NCBI GenBank assembly: GCA_023213395.1
Contig: CM041465.1
Coordinates: forward strand, 77,259,741 to 77,323,740
Reading direction: 5' to 3'
DNA: 64,000 bases
Origin: Cycas panzhihuaensis
Lineage: Eukaryota > Cycadophyta
This document shows, piece by piece, positions 11,450-23,709 of this stretch. Both the position numbers and the translations under genes were made by a program. Position 1 is the stretch's first letter. Each line of letters begins with the position of its first letter. The notes under the pieces are model-generated. The model made no database searches and was not told where the DNA came from. It saw only the letters and a program-made list of their open reading frames with translations.

Positions 11450-11825
11450 TATAACATAACCTCACCTTTCCTTAATAAGAGGAAACCACTAACAAGTAAG
11501 GATGGACCGCTAAGTCATCCAATAAGATGTAAGGCCGCTAGGGCCACCAATAGAGTTATGTGTATGAACCGCTAAGTCGTCCAATAAGATGTAAGGCCGC
11601 TAGGGCCACCAATAGAATCATTAAGGATGAAGACCCTTACTTGTGTATTTAAAGGTTTAAACTACTCATAATGTTATTGCGTATGATATCTTGAAAGGAG
11701 AAAGTACTTCGGTACTCATTTTGGTGACTTATTTTTTGTGATCTGTTTGCGCATTTGTGTTATTTAGCTTCCATTTATGCTAAATATCAATTCTTCGAGC
11801 CCAATTGCTGAGAAGGAATAGTCCA
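11450..11825 (+). repeat. 3' LTR of the chromovirus with preceding polypurine tract
   Basis: 376 bp, the same length as the 5' LTR. It starts TATAACATAACC (the terminal G became A) and ends GTCCA. It is preceded by the purine tract AGAGGGGGGGA (11437-11447). The two LTRs differ at scattered bases, many of them C/T or G/A changes. Confidence 0.9.
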
Positions 11826-11830
11826 TACAA

Positions 11831-13492
11831 TACCTCCTCTATGAGGAAATATTACCTAGTTGTAGCCCTAACTTGCGACTTTACCTTGTGACTATCATTA
11901 GGAAGGTATTACTATTGGGTAAGATATTATACAATATCCCCATACCATTCACTATTAGTTAGTGGATGGGGCAATGAGTCCTGGATGGTTAGGATAGGCT
12001 CTTCGGGTAAAGAATCGTCAATTAGAAGGTTTGAAAGTTTAGGGATGGGGGTATTGGCTAATTGCTCTACAACCACCATTTCTTTCTTTAATTTCCTATT
12101 AATGATTTTGAGGTTGTATTCTTAAAGGAGGATGGCCCATTTACCTATTATTCCAGTCAAGTTGGACTAGGTTGAAAGGTACTTCAATGGATTAGATTGG
12201 ATGATCACGTGAGTAGTATTCTCAAGAAGGTAATGTCTAAACTTCTTAGTCACGTAGACCAAGGCTAGGCATTCCTTTTTAGTACGAGGATAGTTAAGAT
12301 CAACTGCAACTAATGTGTGACTGATAAAATATATGACACACTCAGTTCTTGAATCATCTTCTTGGGCTAGCATGGCTCCCAAGGACTCATTAGTAGCCAA
12401 GGTATAAAGGATGAATAGGCGATCAAAGAGAGGGGACGCTAAAATTAGGGCAGAATCCAAGGCTTTTTTGAGCTCTTAAAATGCTTCCTGAGCTTTAGTA
12501 GACCATGCAAATGGGGCCCCTTTCTTTAGCAGGCTAGTCAGAGGCTTGGTATTTATGATGAAGGCTACCGGGAAATGCCTAAGGAAGCCTAGCCTACCCA
12601 AAAATGACTTAATTTAGTGTTGTGTTTTAGGCAGGGGCATTTCAAGAATAGCTTTGACCTTGTCGAAGTCAATTTGGATTCCTTGCTTGAAGACAAGGAA
12701 GCGTAAGAGCTTGTTGACAATTATGATAAACACACATTTGAGTAGGTTTAAACTAACATGGTATTTGTATCATCGTGTGAAGATGGCACACAAATCCTAA
12801 GGGTGATGGGTTCTCTTGCGAGAGAGGCATATTATGTCATCCATAAAAACCTTAAGAGTCTTATTTATAAGTTCATGGAAGACAAATTGCATCACCTTTT
12901 AATAAGTGGCACCTATATTTTTTAACCCAAAGGGCATTACCTTATAGGTAAATATGCCCCATGGGGTAGTAAAGGCCATTTTATGATGATCTTCAAGGGA
13001 TATTTATATTTGGTTATACCTGAAGAAGTTGTCCATTAAGGACATGACTTTGAAATTATCTATTTGATCGATGAATGGGAGAGGGAAGTTGTTTTTAGGG
13101 CATGTGTTATTTATATCTCAGAAATTAGCGCAAATCTAGATTGTCCTGTTCTTTTTAGTAATGGGAATGATATTGGAAACCCACCTAGGATAGTCAATAG
13201 AAGTGATTAGTCTTACATCTAGAAGCCTTTCTGCTTCCATCTTTACTACAACAGATAGTTTGGGATGGAGAGGGCACTGCTTTTATTGCACAAAGTGGGC
13301 ACCTAAAATAGTTGTGAGATTATGGGTAATAATGGAGGGATCTATTCCCTTCATATCTAAATAATCCCATGCAAAGATGTCATGGAACTCTTGGGAAATG
13401 AGGGTATACTCCTCCACTTCCCTAGATGGACATTCCACTACCACTTTTATGACCTTGTTAGGGGCAAGAATGATATCCTTGGTTGTCCCCAT
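11831..13492 (-). pseudogene. Reverse transcriptase, RNase H and linker of element A, decayed
   Basis: Minus strand from 13492: the pre-RT motif FHDIFAWDYLDMKGIDPSI, then RT blocks including GLKNIGATY (usual GLKNAGATYQ), FMDDI as the catalytic box (near 12850), FLGRLGFLRHF, then RNase H with DLNYPRTKKECLALVY and LLENTTHVI (12460-12167), and SSLTGIIGKWAILL leading to a roughly 200-residue linker up to the insertion at 11826. Many stops interrupt it. No second RNase H is visible between the normal RNase H and the integrase, which differs from the usual layout of Tat elements with a dual RNase H. Confidence 0.8.
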
Positions 13493-15100
13493 TCATATGG
13501 CATTCCCCTCTTCAAAATGGAGGGGGGCTTGGTCAATAAAGGGAGGTAAAGAAGTGCTAGACTGATCTGAGTTAGCTAGGGGAGACCTTAAGGCTAAGCT
13601 CTTTCAGAAACCAAGCTTATGGTGACTGGTAGGGAGATTGGGCATATGGCCCACCAGATGCTCTAATAGAGCCTCATCATTCTCAAAATAATCTATCCTG
13701 TAAATAGTCTTGCTTAGAGGTGATGAGGAATGGGAGGAAGGAGGAGCGATGGGCCCATAATGGTCAACCCACCACTTCACATAATCTAAAGACTCCTCAG
13801 AAGAGTTAGAAGACACCCTCCTATGCCGTGGAATAGGAGGGTCCCTACACTCATCATCCAAGGAGGATAATAAGCTGTGGGGAGTAGATGATGAAGGAGA
13901 ATGAGAGTCCACACATGTGATATGAGTGACTATGTGTGATTCCCTAGATGCTATGGGAGTGTTATGCTCCTCTAGAAAGGTCCTAGGTTAGGACTTAGAA
14001 CTAGCTAGGTGATGAAAAAAGTGTCTCCCATGAATTCTAAAGAGAGATATGGGGTGAGAGGGCTCCTCATCCTTATCGTCAAACTCATGGTCACTCAGAA
14101 TGATGAGGTAGCCATAACTCCTAACACCAATAGAGACAAACTGGATGAGCTTCGAGGAGGAAGAGAAGGACCCTTTCTCTAATATAGAAGTGTTAGGGAC
14201 ATTGATCGTACAGGTGGCAGAATGGGTAGACAGTTCCTTGTTTTCCCTTGTTGGGTCATGAGCAACTTGACGAGACTAATGCAATGATCGAGTAGGAGGA
14301 GGCTCCCAAGAAACAACCTTCATCCATCCTTCTTGGATGAATTTTAGTTGCTCCTAATGGGATGAGCACACAATTCCCATTTAGTCTAGCTATGGGCATC
14401 CCAATAAGAGATTATAGTTCACATCTACATCAAGGGCTACTATGTCTATGAGAACAATTTATTCTCAAGGATGAGGGGAATAGAGACAGATACTAAGGGT
14501 ATTTTCTTACTACTATCATAGCCTTGGCAACGCCATGGAACTAGCTCAAGAGTCGCTATGCCCAACTTCTGCATTATGCATAAGGGCATAGCATTGATAG
14601 AAGAACCGTTGTCTATAATAGTTCTCCTAAGAGTGCATTCTAGAGTATCAATGGAAATGGTGAAAGGATAGTGCCATTGGCGCTCCCTTTCACTTACTGG
14701 AGGGAGGTCTTTAAGATCAAAGGCGATGTGAGGCTCCTAGTTTAGGGTGGCACCCAAAACATGGATGGGAGCATCGACCAATCCTAAAGTCTTGAGGAGG
14801 ACAGTGCGTTGCTTGGGAAAACTCCATAAGACATCTATCATGGACATCCCGACGGCCATAGTGTAGAGCTCATCGACAATTGAAAAAGATTTCCCTTTCC
14901 CAATGTGTTGAGAAAGGGCCCTTCAGAAATCATAACGACTCAGGTAGACAAGAATAGTCTTGGGGAGTGCTAGAATCTTAAAGGTGGAGTGTCCACATAA
15001 AGTCTAGTTGAGAAGAGGAGGCCCCAATGGAATCTTTAACTACTTGGGATATGGTGATGGCAAATGAAGGAGTGGTCTCAAGCATTTGAATAACTCTCTT
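13493..15100 (-). pseudogene. Protease and protease-RT linker of element A, decayed
   Basis: The minus-strand frame near 14580-14650 reads TLRRTIIDNGSSINAMPL, matching the retropepsin-like motif VVDNGSSVNAMPL of B at about 31170. The linker towards RT (13604-13912) is rich in Ser, Pro, Asp and Glu and includes IYRIDYFENDEALLEHLVG, matching B's VDYFEDDEAMLEHLAG, so it is a conserved part of this family. It is broken by several stops and small indels. Confidence 0.7.
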
Positions 15101-15579
15101 TTCCTTGTAGGATTAAAAGGATTAAGAGACTTGAGAGCAGGGACCAAGAGGTGAGGATGAGTTCTTTACCCCCTTGCCTTTCACTTATGCAGGAGGGGGG
15201 GGTTAAGGGATTGTCCTTTATTCATATTCCCCTTATTTTAGGTATATTGATCATGTTCCCCATGTTTGGGAAAGTGATTCTTATAGACAGGTTAGTTAGG
15301 ATTCGTAGGATGGGGTAAGTTCGGGATGTTGCGCCTGACACTTTGAGTCCTCATGAAAGCACTCACTATGAATGGAGCATCACTTCTTCTCTGGGGAAGG
15401 TTTGGTCTTCCTAGGCTGAGAAGAATGGGTATTCCTATTTTTGAGAGGTGCAGCTTAGAAGGCCTAATGGACAGACCAATAAGAATTTGGAGGTGATGAA
15501 GGGGTTTGGAGATTAAGCTCCTTTATCATACATTTAAGGAAACATATAGCAGAAGTTAAAGGGTCTAAGGTCTTCTCTA

Positions 15580-17400
15580 TTGAGTGGGTAGAAGGCCTTT
15601 AACATTGTTGGGATCTTTGGTTGTGTGACGAAGGGGGTGCCTCTCATCATTGCAATGACTTAAGAGGGTTTTTAAGATATGCTTGGATCTCAATGGCCTC
15701 TAGTTCTAAGCACTTAGCTATGGAAGAGTCATACGTTGTTGCCCTTATATTGAGGACTTCAATATGGACCTCAAGGTAGAGGGCATTCATGAAGAGATCC
15801 CTCTTCAACTCCTTAGGTAATGTGGCCTTTGTAGAATGAAGAAGGTGATGGAAGCTCCTCATGAAGTCATAATTCATTTTTTCGTGACCTTATTTAAGTG
15901 AGAGTAGGGCTTTCATTCCACTCTCGAAAGGATGAGCTACATCAAAATAGTTGATAAATTCATTTACAAACTACTGGAAGGAATGGATATAATGGGTAGG
16001 GAGATGATAGAACTACTTGAGGGTGTCACCTTGTAAAGAACGTAGAAAGAGTTTCATTAAAACATGGTCGTAGGCCTAATAATCGATGCACACCATAGAG
16101 AAGCTCCTAACATGCTCGGTTAGATCCTACGATGAGACCTTATTAAATTTGGGTACCTGAGGGGGATGAGGCAGTAGGTTGGTCCTAAGTGCATTAATAG
16201 AAAGGGGAGTCAACCTATAATCAATGAAGGGGCAAACCCTTGGTTGAGATAATGGATCAACAAAAGAAGAATAAGAAGTTAGGTACAGATGCCTATGCCT
16301 TCCTTGAAGAGTTTGAACCTGAGAAAGATAAGGATTCCCTCTTACTTGGTGGGAGGGAACCATTCCCATTTGTGGGAAAGCTAGAAAGGAGGTAAGTGGG
16401 AAAGAGGGGCCCACTCCCCCTTGAGGGCATGCCCCTTGTTGAGAAGGGGCATGAGAAAAAGAGCCTAGAGGAGAGGCAAATCCCCCTTGCGAAGGCATCA
16501 TATGTGAGGTAGTACATGAAGGTGAAAAAGATGAATGCAGGATGGGATTTTTCCCATATGGGCCACCTATGGGAGGTGGGACACCATATGGGTGAAATGA
16601 ATCCACCCCATAGATTGGAAGGTGATTTCCCTTCCTATGCCCCCATGGTTGGGATGTGTATCCCAGGAGTAGGTAAAGGGAAGAATCTCTTAGTTGAGAT
16701 TGGGGATGCACGAGGATAGATCCCTTGTGGCTCAAAGAAAGGGGAAATGAGGGTCCCCTAGGTCATGTAAGAGGGGTATGGACCATGGTTGGTTGAGGTG
16801 TGGTTACATGACTAGGGAGAGGCATGCTCAACTTGATTTGATAAGTGAGCATATTTTAGATAGTCCCTTGGGTATGAGGGATACACGAAGAAGAGGGAAC
16901 AACAGGGGGTGGCCCTATTATAACCATGAGTGTAGGTTGGGAAGAGCTATGAGGCACATATGAGGAAGAAGGAGGTGCCATGTTGTAAAGGATATTTTCC
17001 AAATACTTTGGAGGTAGTTGGATGATTATAACCTGAAAGTATTGTTACAATGCTTTTACAACATTTGCTAGAGGGGTTCCTACTTACTCGTATGAGGTGG
17101 AAGGGTCCTCATGAGAAGTGGAACCCATGTGTCAATCCTCATGGGTATTCTCACAAAGGTGGTGATACTCTATGGAGGATGACACACCCACATCATGTGT
17201 GGGGAGATGGTGAAAATTTGACTATTCTTGGTTACCTAGATAGAAGATAGGGTCACTACCCTTTTGGGCAAGACCCTGGAATGAAATTGAAGTTTGTTGC
17301 TAGGTCTAAAAAACATAGGCATAGTATGCCCATTCCGAAGGATACCCCTCCATAGCTAATTCAAAGTCAAACAAAGGAAGGGAGGAATAAGGAGATTCTT
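15580..17400 (-). pseudogene. gag of element A, decayed
   Basis: The minus strand has a long Pro/Gly/Ser/His-rich region (16127-16735; for example GYTSQPWGHRKGNHLPIYG) followed by the gag core: LRTNLLPHPPQVPKF, HVRSFSMVCIDY, then EFINYFDVAHPFESGMKALL and LKRDLFMNALYLEVHIEVL, ending near 15647. It matches B's gag domain for domain. The N-terminal part towards 17400 is too decayed to place a start. Stops and frameshifts occur throughout. Confidence 0.78.
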
Positions 17401-17591
17401 ATAAAGTTAAGGGAGACTTTGTAAATGACAAGAAAATCAACACATTCAAGTTTCACCCAAAAACTTGGAAGAGGCAAGGGTAGAAGCAAAAGAAGAGGCA
17501 TTGGGGATTGCCCAACAAACCCAGAAGGTATAGGTAAAAGGAGAAAGGCAACGCTAACATAAGGGAAATTGTAATGTTCCCTTACTAGCGG

Positions 17592-17610
17592 GTCCCCAGT
17601 ATGGTCATCA
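17592..17610 (-). other. Primer-binding site of element A
   Basis: On the minus strand it reads TGATGACCATACTGGGGAC, one base after the LTR. B has TGCGACCATACTAGGGACC at the same place. The ancestral site was probably TGGCGACCATACTGGGGA, of the Arg/Lys-tRNA-like type used by several Tat/Ogre elements and not the Met type. The exact tRNA is not settled. Confidence 0.6.
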
Positions 17611-17611
17611 A

Positions 17612-19140
17612 TGGAAGCATACCTGTAGGGGTCATTATGGATAAGAGCACTTAAGCCAATAACTACAACAGGGGCTTAGGGACCTCAAAAGAGGGATAGG
17701 TTACCCTCAAAGTTTATCTGCACATTGGAATGCAAGTTTGGGGACCTATAGATAATGCTTATGACTTTCCCTCTATATGAGTACCTTCCTAGATTTGGAT
17801 TGGGTAGGGGCATCCTTAAATTATCAAGTAGCTATAGATGGGCTCTTATACCCTTAAGGTGGAAGAGAGGAGAGGAAATGCCTCCTTTTAGGGAGAAGGC
17901 GAAAGGGTGATAGCTCCTTGTGGAAAGGGAACTTGGAAGTAAGAGGAATGAATGGTTGTTAAAGAAAAAGGGGGGGTTGAAAAAGGAAAGGATGATAGCC
18001 TCAGAATGGCTAACTCCTACGAGTGAAACATCTCCTAGATGAATAGGTCTTATATGAGCAACATAAGCAATGGCTAATGGTTTGAGAAAGAAAGTGTGTG
18101 TATAGATTTAAAGAGTATTGCAAAAGCTGTGAAAGTTGTCAAAGTTGTAAAAGTTTCAAAAGCTATAAAAGGAAATAATAAATGATGATAAGCAATAGTT
18201 AGCCAAGCACAACATGCATATAATGAAAGAGAGTGAAGTAAAGTGCTACAGGTATTGCAATGTTGGCAATGTGTATTCTACAAGGTTTGTTAGTGTAAGT
18301 AGTGTGTATGGAGGAAAAAAGACTTAGGAAGAGAGGGTTGCCCTAAGAGAAGTATCTATAGGAGTCAGAACTCTAGCTATATGTACTTCTCTTGCCTTCC
18401 CAAATAGTCTAAAACCTAGCCTTCTATTAGCTAGTAGAAACCTAGGGATGGGACGATGGTGACAAAGCGAAAAGAGAGGGTTTACCCCTCTTTGTCCAAC
18501 AAATATGGGAGAAATATGTGGTATTGAGTATGCAAATACATAAAATTAGAAGCAAACAAGATCTAAGAGAAAAATAATGGAGAAAACCTGTTTTCAACTA
18601 TTGGAAGTTGCTCGAATTAGGAGTTACCTTGCAACCAAAGGGATGGCATATAAAAAAACCTACTGTTCTTGGTTAAGAAAGCCTTTTTTTGAGAAGGAAA
18701 GAGCCTTTAACCCAAGAGAACAAGATGTTGTTGCTTTATTGAGTATGAAAAAGAGATTGATCTTACTGAAAGAGGCCTAGTTCAGACCTACAAGCTAGGG
18801 TTTTTACCTTGTCAAAACCTAAGTGGAAGGAAGAAGGAGAAGAGAGTGTTTTTTTTATTGTGATAGCCTAAAAATGAGTTAAAAATTTTGTTTTTATATT
18901 CTAATTAGGTTTTTAGAGGGGTTAGGATTTGAGTTAGGTAGGAAAAGACCTGTTGCCATATGTTAGATTCACAATAAATGGGAATCTAGCCATTTTTTGG
19001 TTGCGATAATTAATAAATAATCACCTCATAGTAAACTTCACGGTACCACAAAGTTTAATATGGTACCACAAGCTTTGAAGTGATGCAAAGAAAATAAAGA
19101 GAAAAATAAAAATAACTTAGGGAACATGCAAGAAACCAGC
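17612..19140 (-). repeat. Element A 5' LTR, first (inner) segment
   Basis: Begins TGGAAGCAT, matching the start of B's LTRs (TGGGCCTTGC and TGGACGCGC). It stays similar by eye to B's LTR: for example 18990-19060 with AATAAATG and GGTACCACAAAG matches 36150-36225. It is cut by element B after the target bases CCAGC (19136-19140). The roughly 100-residue ORFs in it have no counterpart in B and look like chance. Confidence 0.75.
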
Positions 19141-21718
19141 TGGACGCGCTGCTACGGGATAACTACCTACCTGATAGGTGTAAGGGTGAGTGAGTGGTGG
19201 AATGATAGAAGGTGGGACCTAAAAGGTGGGTAACTACCACGCAGAGCACCCGTCTGGCCGGAGCGAGTTGGGATCTGCAATGGAGTATGGCTACTGTTGG
19301 GTGACCCTTCACTGCTTCGAATAAGGGGTGAAGGTGCGTAGGGCAAACCTGGGTCGACCTGGGATTAGGACCCTCCCACCCTTGGGTGGCCAGAAGGGGG
19401 GAAGAGAAGGCCTAATGGAGACAGGCCAAGGGAAATCCTACACAACCTAACCGGGTACACGAGTGATGCTGGGGGCAAGGCACTCGTGTGGTCAAGGGGA
19501 GAAGAGGAAAGGTAGGGGAGAGAAGGACTCCTACAATCTTTCCTACGAACGATAAAGATGCATGAAACAAGACAAAAGAATCGCAAACAAGTACCAAACC
19601 AATTTTTCCCTTCAATCCTTCAATGCACTAATTACTACGAAAGAAATAAAAGGAAAAGAAAGGGTAGCGGAGGGGAACGAAATGTGCACCTGGAACGAAG
19701 GTGTGCGAGACGAAGTAACCTTCTCGAGGAGCGCCCAACCACCCGCATGACGCATCGGATGCGAGATATTGCGGCGGACGAAGAGGGGGCTTCCTTACCT
19801 TCCCCGGAAAATCAAATACAATACCAAGAAAGAAAGGAAGCGCCAACTAAGAAATGAAATAGCATGAAAACATAACACGTATGAAGGTGCTTACCGGTAG
19901 CTAGGCCCACAGGCGATGCACTCCACGCTTCCCAAGTACCTGCAAGCAATAGCGGTCTCTTTCTCTTCCCGAAGGAAGAGCACTAACATGCAACACAAAA
20001 ACTCTAACAATATATGCCTAAATAACATAAACGAGAATTTGAATATACGTGCGTTAGTGCTAATCCAACAATGAAAGTATCAAAAGAAAGTGACCAAAGT
20101 AAAAGTAAACGATTGGGTAAGCCTCGGAGTGGCCTACCTCCCGCAAATGATGCCCAAACCTCCCCCCAAGAGCCACAAGGCAGCGAGGAGAAAGTCAAGA
20201 GCAAGGGCTGGAAAATGGCAGCAAAAAGGGGCAAGGAGAGGCCCAAGGGTACCCATGGCGAACCGGGATGCTATGAGGAGCAAACCGGGTGACCTGGGGA
20301 AGAAAGGTTGAGCAAGAAACCAGTGGTTGGGACTTATGAGTGATGCCCAAACTTGAGCAAAAGGTTCCAAATCAGCGCTGCAACTTGTGACAGCGCTGGT
20401 TTGGGCAACCAAAGGGAGCCTTCAAACCCTTGTTTGCAAGCCAAGGACAGCACGGGGCGAGAGGGAGGTTTTGGGGGGCTAAGAGCCGCCTAGGGAGCGT
20501 GGAAGGTGGTACGGAATCCACCTCGCCTCCTCCAAAACCTATGCAACCCTCCACACCGCCTTTGGACAAAGAACGCAGGCAAGAAGCACAGGGAGAGTGG
20601 TATAACAACCCCCAAAAGGGAGAACAACCAACTCTCAGGCAACAAGTAAGAGTAAATAAGCTGAAGCATGAATATCACAAGAACATGAGCATGAACAAAG
20701 AATACCTAGAGAGAAGAGGCAAGGGATTTGCCTAAGCCAAAGGGCAGCGGAGAGGGGCTAATAAATCAGCCCAGATCTGAAGTAGAGCAGGTTTGAGGTC
20801 CTGCTGCAGAGGTGTGACGGGAAACACCTGCACTTGGGGCGCTTATGGACTGCCTGGGCGAGGACCAGCTGGAAACCACTTCAAAGGAGCCCTCTCCAAA
20901 GCGTTTAAGGGCTGGGAGAATGTCTCAGCCACGCCAAAGGAGAGCTGGGCGCTGTATGAAGGGTGCAGGTCCAGTTGATGCAAGAAACAATGAGAGAAGC
21001 AGAAAGGTGAGAGTGTTTCCTTGAGAGCAATTCCAAAAGTGAGCAAAAAGATCCTTGAAAATGAGCCAAAACGGGCTTAAGTACTCAAGAAAAACCCTAA
21101 AGCGTGCGATTAGGGCGCAACTGGAAGAGAAATAAAGTTGAGCCATGTGGCAATTTAATAAATGCGAAATTGCCACTGGATTTTTAAAACAACTCGAGAT
21201 AGCCGATCGCTGAGAATATTCGCTGATCATGAATATTCCGCGGTACCTAAAAATGCCAGACGCGCCTAGGGCTGAAAATGGGGCCCACCAACCAGTCCAG
21301 GTTGGGGGCAGATGACAGAAATGGCTAACATAACGCTAAAACACCTACCCAGGAGCGAACAAGCCAACAAAATGGGTCCAAAGGAGGAAAAATAGGGCTC
21401 GAGTGGGGTGGCAAGTTGACCAAACGATGATGAGTCATCACACGGGCAGAGGTGGCGCAAACCTAGCGGATCTTGGAGCGAGGAGGGCAGATGCGGGAAG
21501 TAATATGGTCACCAAGGTGCCACACTCGCTGGGAGTGTGCCCTTGCTGTAGTCGTCATAGGCTAGCATAGGTGTGGACGACTACGGGGCCGCCCACAAAG
21601 TCATACATATGCAGGTACACAAGCAAACATCCAGTAAAAGAAAGCGATGATAATGCGAGAGACATACCTGCACTTACCTAAGTCGGTGATTCCGTATCCA
21701 TTCCCTAAGCCGGAAACA
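19141..21718 (-). repeat. 3' LTR of element B (left copy), 2578 bp
   Basis: Runs from TGGACGCGCTGC to CGGAAACA. It aligns with 34137-36708 over its whole length. Long blocks (19405-20440 against 34399-35440) are nearly identical, while other stretches (20500-20600, 20930-21000, 21180-21260) carry clusters of small indels. Open frames of 60-100 codons inside are shared by both copies but have no recognisable product. Confidence 0.9.
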
Positions 21719-21810
21719 CCGCCTCGCGCAGAGAGCCTCGCCGCCGGAAGCTCGGTGCGATGGCGACGCCGGCAACACAACCGTCAAGAGCACATATGTA
21801 TATAGATATA

Positions 21811-22527
21811 TCAATCAAGATCATAACAAGAGGCAAGGATGCCATGAGTGTCATGGCGAACGCGTGGATACGAAAGCGGTGGAGACAATATAGGGTCGCT
21901 TATGGGCCACCCGAAACCGATCGAAGAACGAGACAGTGAGGGGCTACCCCACCACAAAGGATGCAAAGGAACATGCATAGCTAAATAAAGAACAAATAGT
22001 GGGTACCATAGTTTTACCTCGTTAGTAACCCGGTTTCGGAGGTGCGAACGGATCGCAGCAAAGTGATGTACGACCCGAGGCTTGGGCGACGGAAGGCTGT
22101 GCAAACCTCGTGGACGATCAAGAAGAAGGGAGAGGCGGCGCCCAAGGATGAGGCAAACGAGGCTATCTGCCTCAACGCTGAGGGCCCGAGGGATATGCTG
22201 GATATCAACGTAAGAAAAGCGGGCCAGAGGGATCCGTGGCGTAGCAAGAGTCCTCAAGTGAGGGCATCGCACCGTAAACCCGGGTGAGATGGGACACCAC
22301 AACTTGAGAGTCACAAAATAAAACAATGGGTCCGTGATGGAAACGAGAGCGCCGGTGAGGGCTTCAATAACGGCCGCATACTGGCCGTTGTTGGTAGCCT
22401 CGGGAGGAAGATCCTGAGCGAGGAGATCATGTCTAGAAGGGTCATGGAGGATCCATGCAATGCAGAAGGTCCAGATTACCGCGCTCCGCCGCTCAGAAGA
22501 TGTGATGCACATCGACACAAAATCCAA
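21811..22527 (-). pseudogene. RNase H-like 3'-terminal domain of element B, unit 1
   Basis: The minus-strand frame contains PPEATNNGQYAAVIEALTGA, the helix with the catalytic Glu in plant-type (archaeal-like) RNase H, and SYVDIQHIPRALSVEADSLV, the final strand and helix with HIPR and the last catalytic Asp. Between them a frameshift hides the DSQVVVSHL motif, visible in unit 2 at about 25800. This resembles the second RNase H of Tat elements, but it lies beyond the integrase and the antisense gene, directly before the 3' LTR. A single base shift and loss of clear N-terminal residues suggest it is dead. Confidence 0.65.
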
Positions 22528-23056
22528 GCAATCGATGGGTGATGAAAGAAACGCTCAACAAGCAAGCAGAAAATGGCCGTGAAGGGTAGGAGGACCTAGC
22601 AATGAGGTAACCCAGGGCGAGAGCAGACAATCCGATCACGGCGAGAGCGGTCGAAGGGAAAACCCTCAGAGCACCAAAAGGTTGCTTTAGAAAGTGAAAC
22701 ATGCCCCCAAGTGGGGGGGCATTCCTTTTGGGGACTCCAAGAGCGAGAAAGGACTGCAGAAATGAGTCCAAGGCGATGAAACGAGCCAAACGAGTATAAA
22801 CTCGGCAGCACGGAGTAGCACGAAAACGATGCGTAAGGGCCCCGCAAAAGCGCGATGACGAGGCACCATAAATGCCCTCACAAGGGCGGGCAAAAAGGGC
22901 ATCAATAAAGCACAATTGACGACAGGGCCAGAAGGAAAACGTAATCGGGGCAACGAGACGGTCCCAACGATTGACGCGAGACCAAAAACAGAGGAAGTAC
23001 CCGTCGGGGGCCCCGCCTATATAAGGAAATCGACGGGAAAATAGATTCATTTTCAC
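22493..23056 (-). CDS. 3' ORF of element B with a hydrophobic segment, unit 1
   Basis: An open minus-strand frame of 187 codons from ATG 23056 runs towards the RNase H-like region and overlaps it by 35 bases. It is Arg/Phe/Cys/Pro-rich with CxxGIYGASS-like middle parts. Near residues 131-152 is a strongly hydrophobic stretch (VFPSTALAVIGLSALALGYL) that could be a membrane helix. The position (after integrase, before the 3' LTR) is that of env-like ORFs in some plant gypsy elements, but I see no signal peptide or cleavage site, and it may simply be the N-terminal part of the RNase H protein. I do not recognise the family. Confidence 0.4.
   Translation of the reverse strand: MKMNLFSRRFPYIGGAPDGYFLCFWSRVNRWDRLVAPITFSFWPCRQLCFIDALFARPCEGIYGASSSRFCGALTHRFRATPCCRVYTRLARFIALDSFLQSFLALGVPKRNAPPLGGMFHFLKQPFGALRVFPSTALAVIGLSALALGYLIARSSYPSRPFSACLLSVSFITHRLLGFCVDVHHIF
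23018..23025 (+). promoter_or_regulatory. TATA box of the antisense gene, unit 1
   Basis: TATATAAG sits in the GC-rich context GGGGGCCCCGCC-TATATAAGG, about 690 bp before the ATG of the mobile-domain gene (23710). It is kept in unit 2. The leader between would include a 5'-UTR that ends ...GTGAACAG before a hairpin (arms 23674-23681 and 23687-23694). Confidence 0.45.
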
Positions 23057-23709
23057 CGGCTCTCGTACGAAACCAGAGCCATTTCCTTACGCAGCGGAGC
23101 GCCGCCCAACTTTGGAGGCACACAGAGGGAGATCGGACCATCGGATCAGGGAGCGGGGACAGCTAGCACGATCGACCAGACGACATGGCGATAGCGAGAC
23201 CAGATCCAGTGAGTGGAAATCACTAAACCTGACCCGACCCGAAGTTCAAAGTTCGTTGTTTTTGTAGTTTTAAAGTTATTTTGCATAGTCTTAGTGCCCC
23301 TTATGGGCAACGGAAGGCTTCCCGGGATCTGAATCGACTGAAGAAGAGGCGGACCGGGCATTAGGGAGCTCGTCCGGTGCAATTTACCGGTCCACGGAAG
23401 AAAAATTTTAGTTTTTAAGTAAAACCCCCTTTGGGGTCGTTGTCATCACAGAATGATCGCTGTCGCAATCATTGCCGGGCCCCGAATCGCCACGGACCTG
23501 CGTTAAACTTAGCTGCACTGCTAAGTTTGGCGCCAGACCAAGGCAAGGCGGAAAAATAGACATGGGGGCCAAAAGAGCCTCAAATCTCAGGCAGAGAGAG
23601 ATTTGAGAGAGAGAGAGGTAACAATAGCTGACATGAGACTGACTTGAGGTATTTTTGATGTGAACAGGCTGTCCTCGCGGTAGATAACCGCGAGAACGTT
23701 GGTATAGCT

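Larger units (their letters stand above)
5524..11825 (+). mobile_element. Complete Ty3/gypsy chromovirus nested in element A
   Basis: Bounded by two 376-bp LTRs and flanked by the target duplication TACAA (5519-5523 and 11826-11830). In order: 5' LTR, tRNA-iMet primer site, long leader, gag, protease, RT, RNase H, integrase, chromodomain, polypurine tract, 3' LTR. The integrase order and chromodomain remnant place it among the chromoviruses (Tekay/Reina-like; the clade is not resolved). It has frameshifts and stops in gag, RT, RNase H and integrase, so it is inactive, but it is far better preserved than the host element A. Confidence 0.92.

Noticed and set aside
11372-11575. Plus frame crossing the end of the chromovirus into its LTR
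   Set aside because: The chromodomain reading is in another frame, and this frame simply runs into the LTR.
16516-17250. Plus-strand frames at 16516-16719, 16778-16963 and 17050-17250
   Set aside because: They are antisense shadows of the Pro/Gly-rich gag of element A and show no domain.
18577-18780. 67-codon plus-strand frame in element A's LTR
   Set aside because: No motif, not preserved in element B's LTR, and AT-rich codons as expected by chance.
19365-20735. Several open frames of 60-100 codons inside the left LTR of element B, repeated in the right LTR
   Set aside because: They overlap in several frames on both strands, have Arg/Pro/Ser-rich composition without motifs, and are shared only because the LTRs are copies. 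They are typical of chance frames in GC-rich LTRs.
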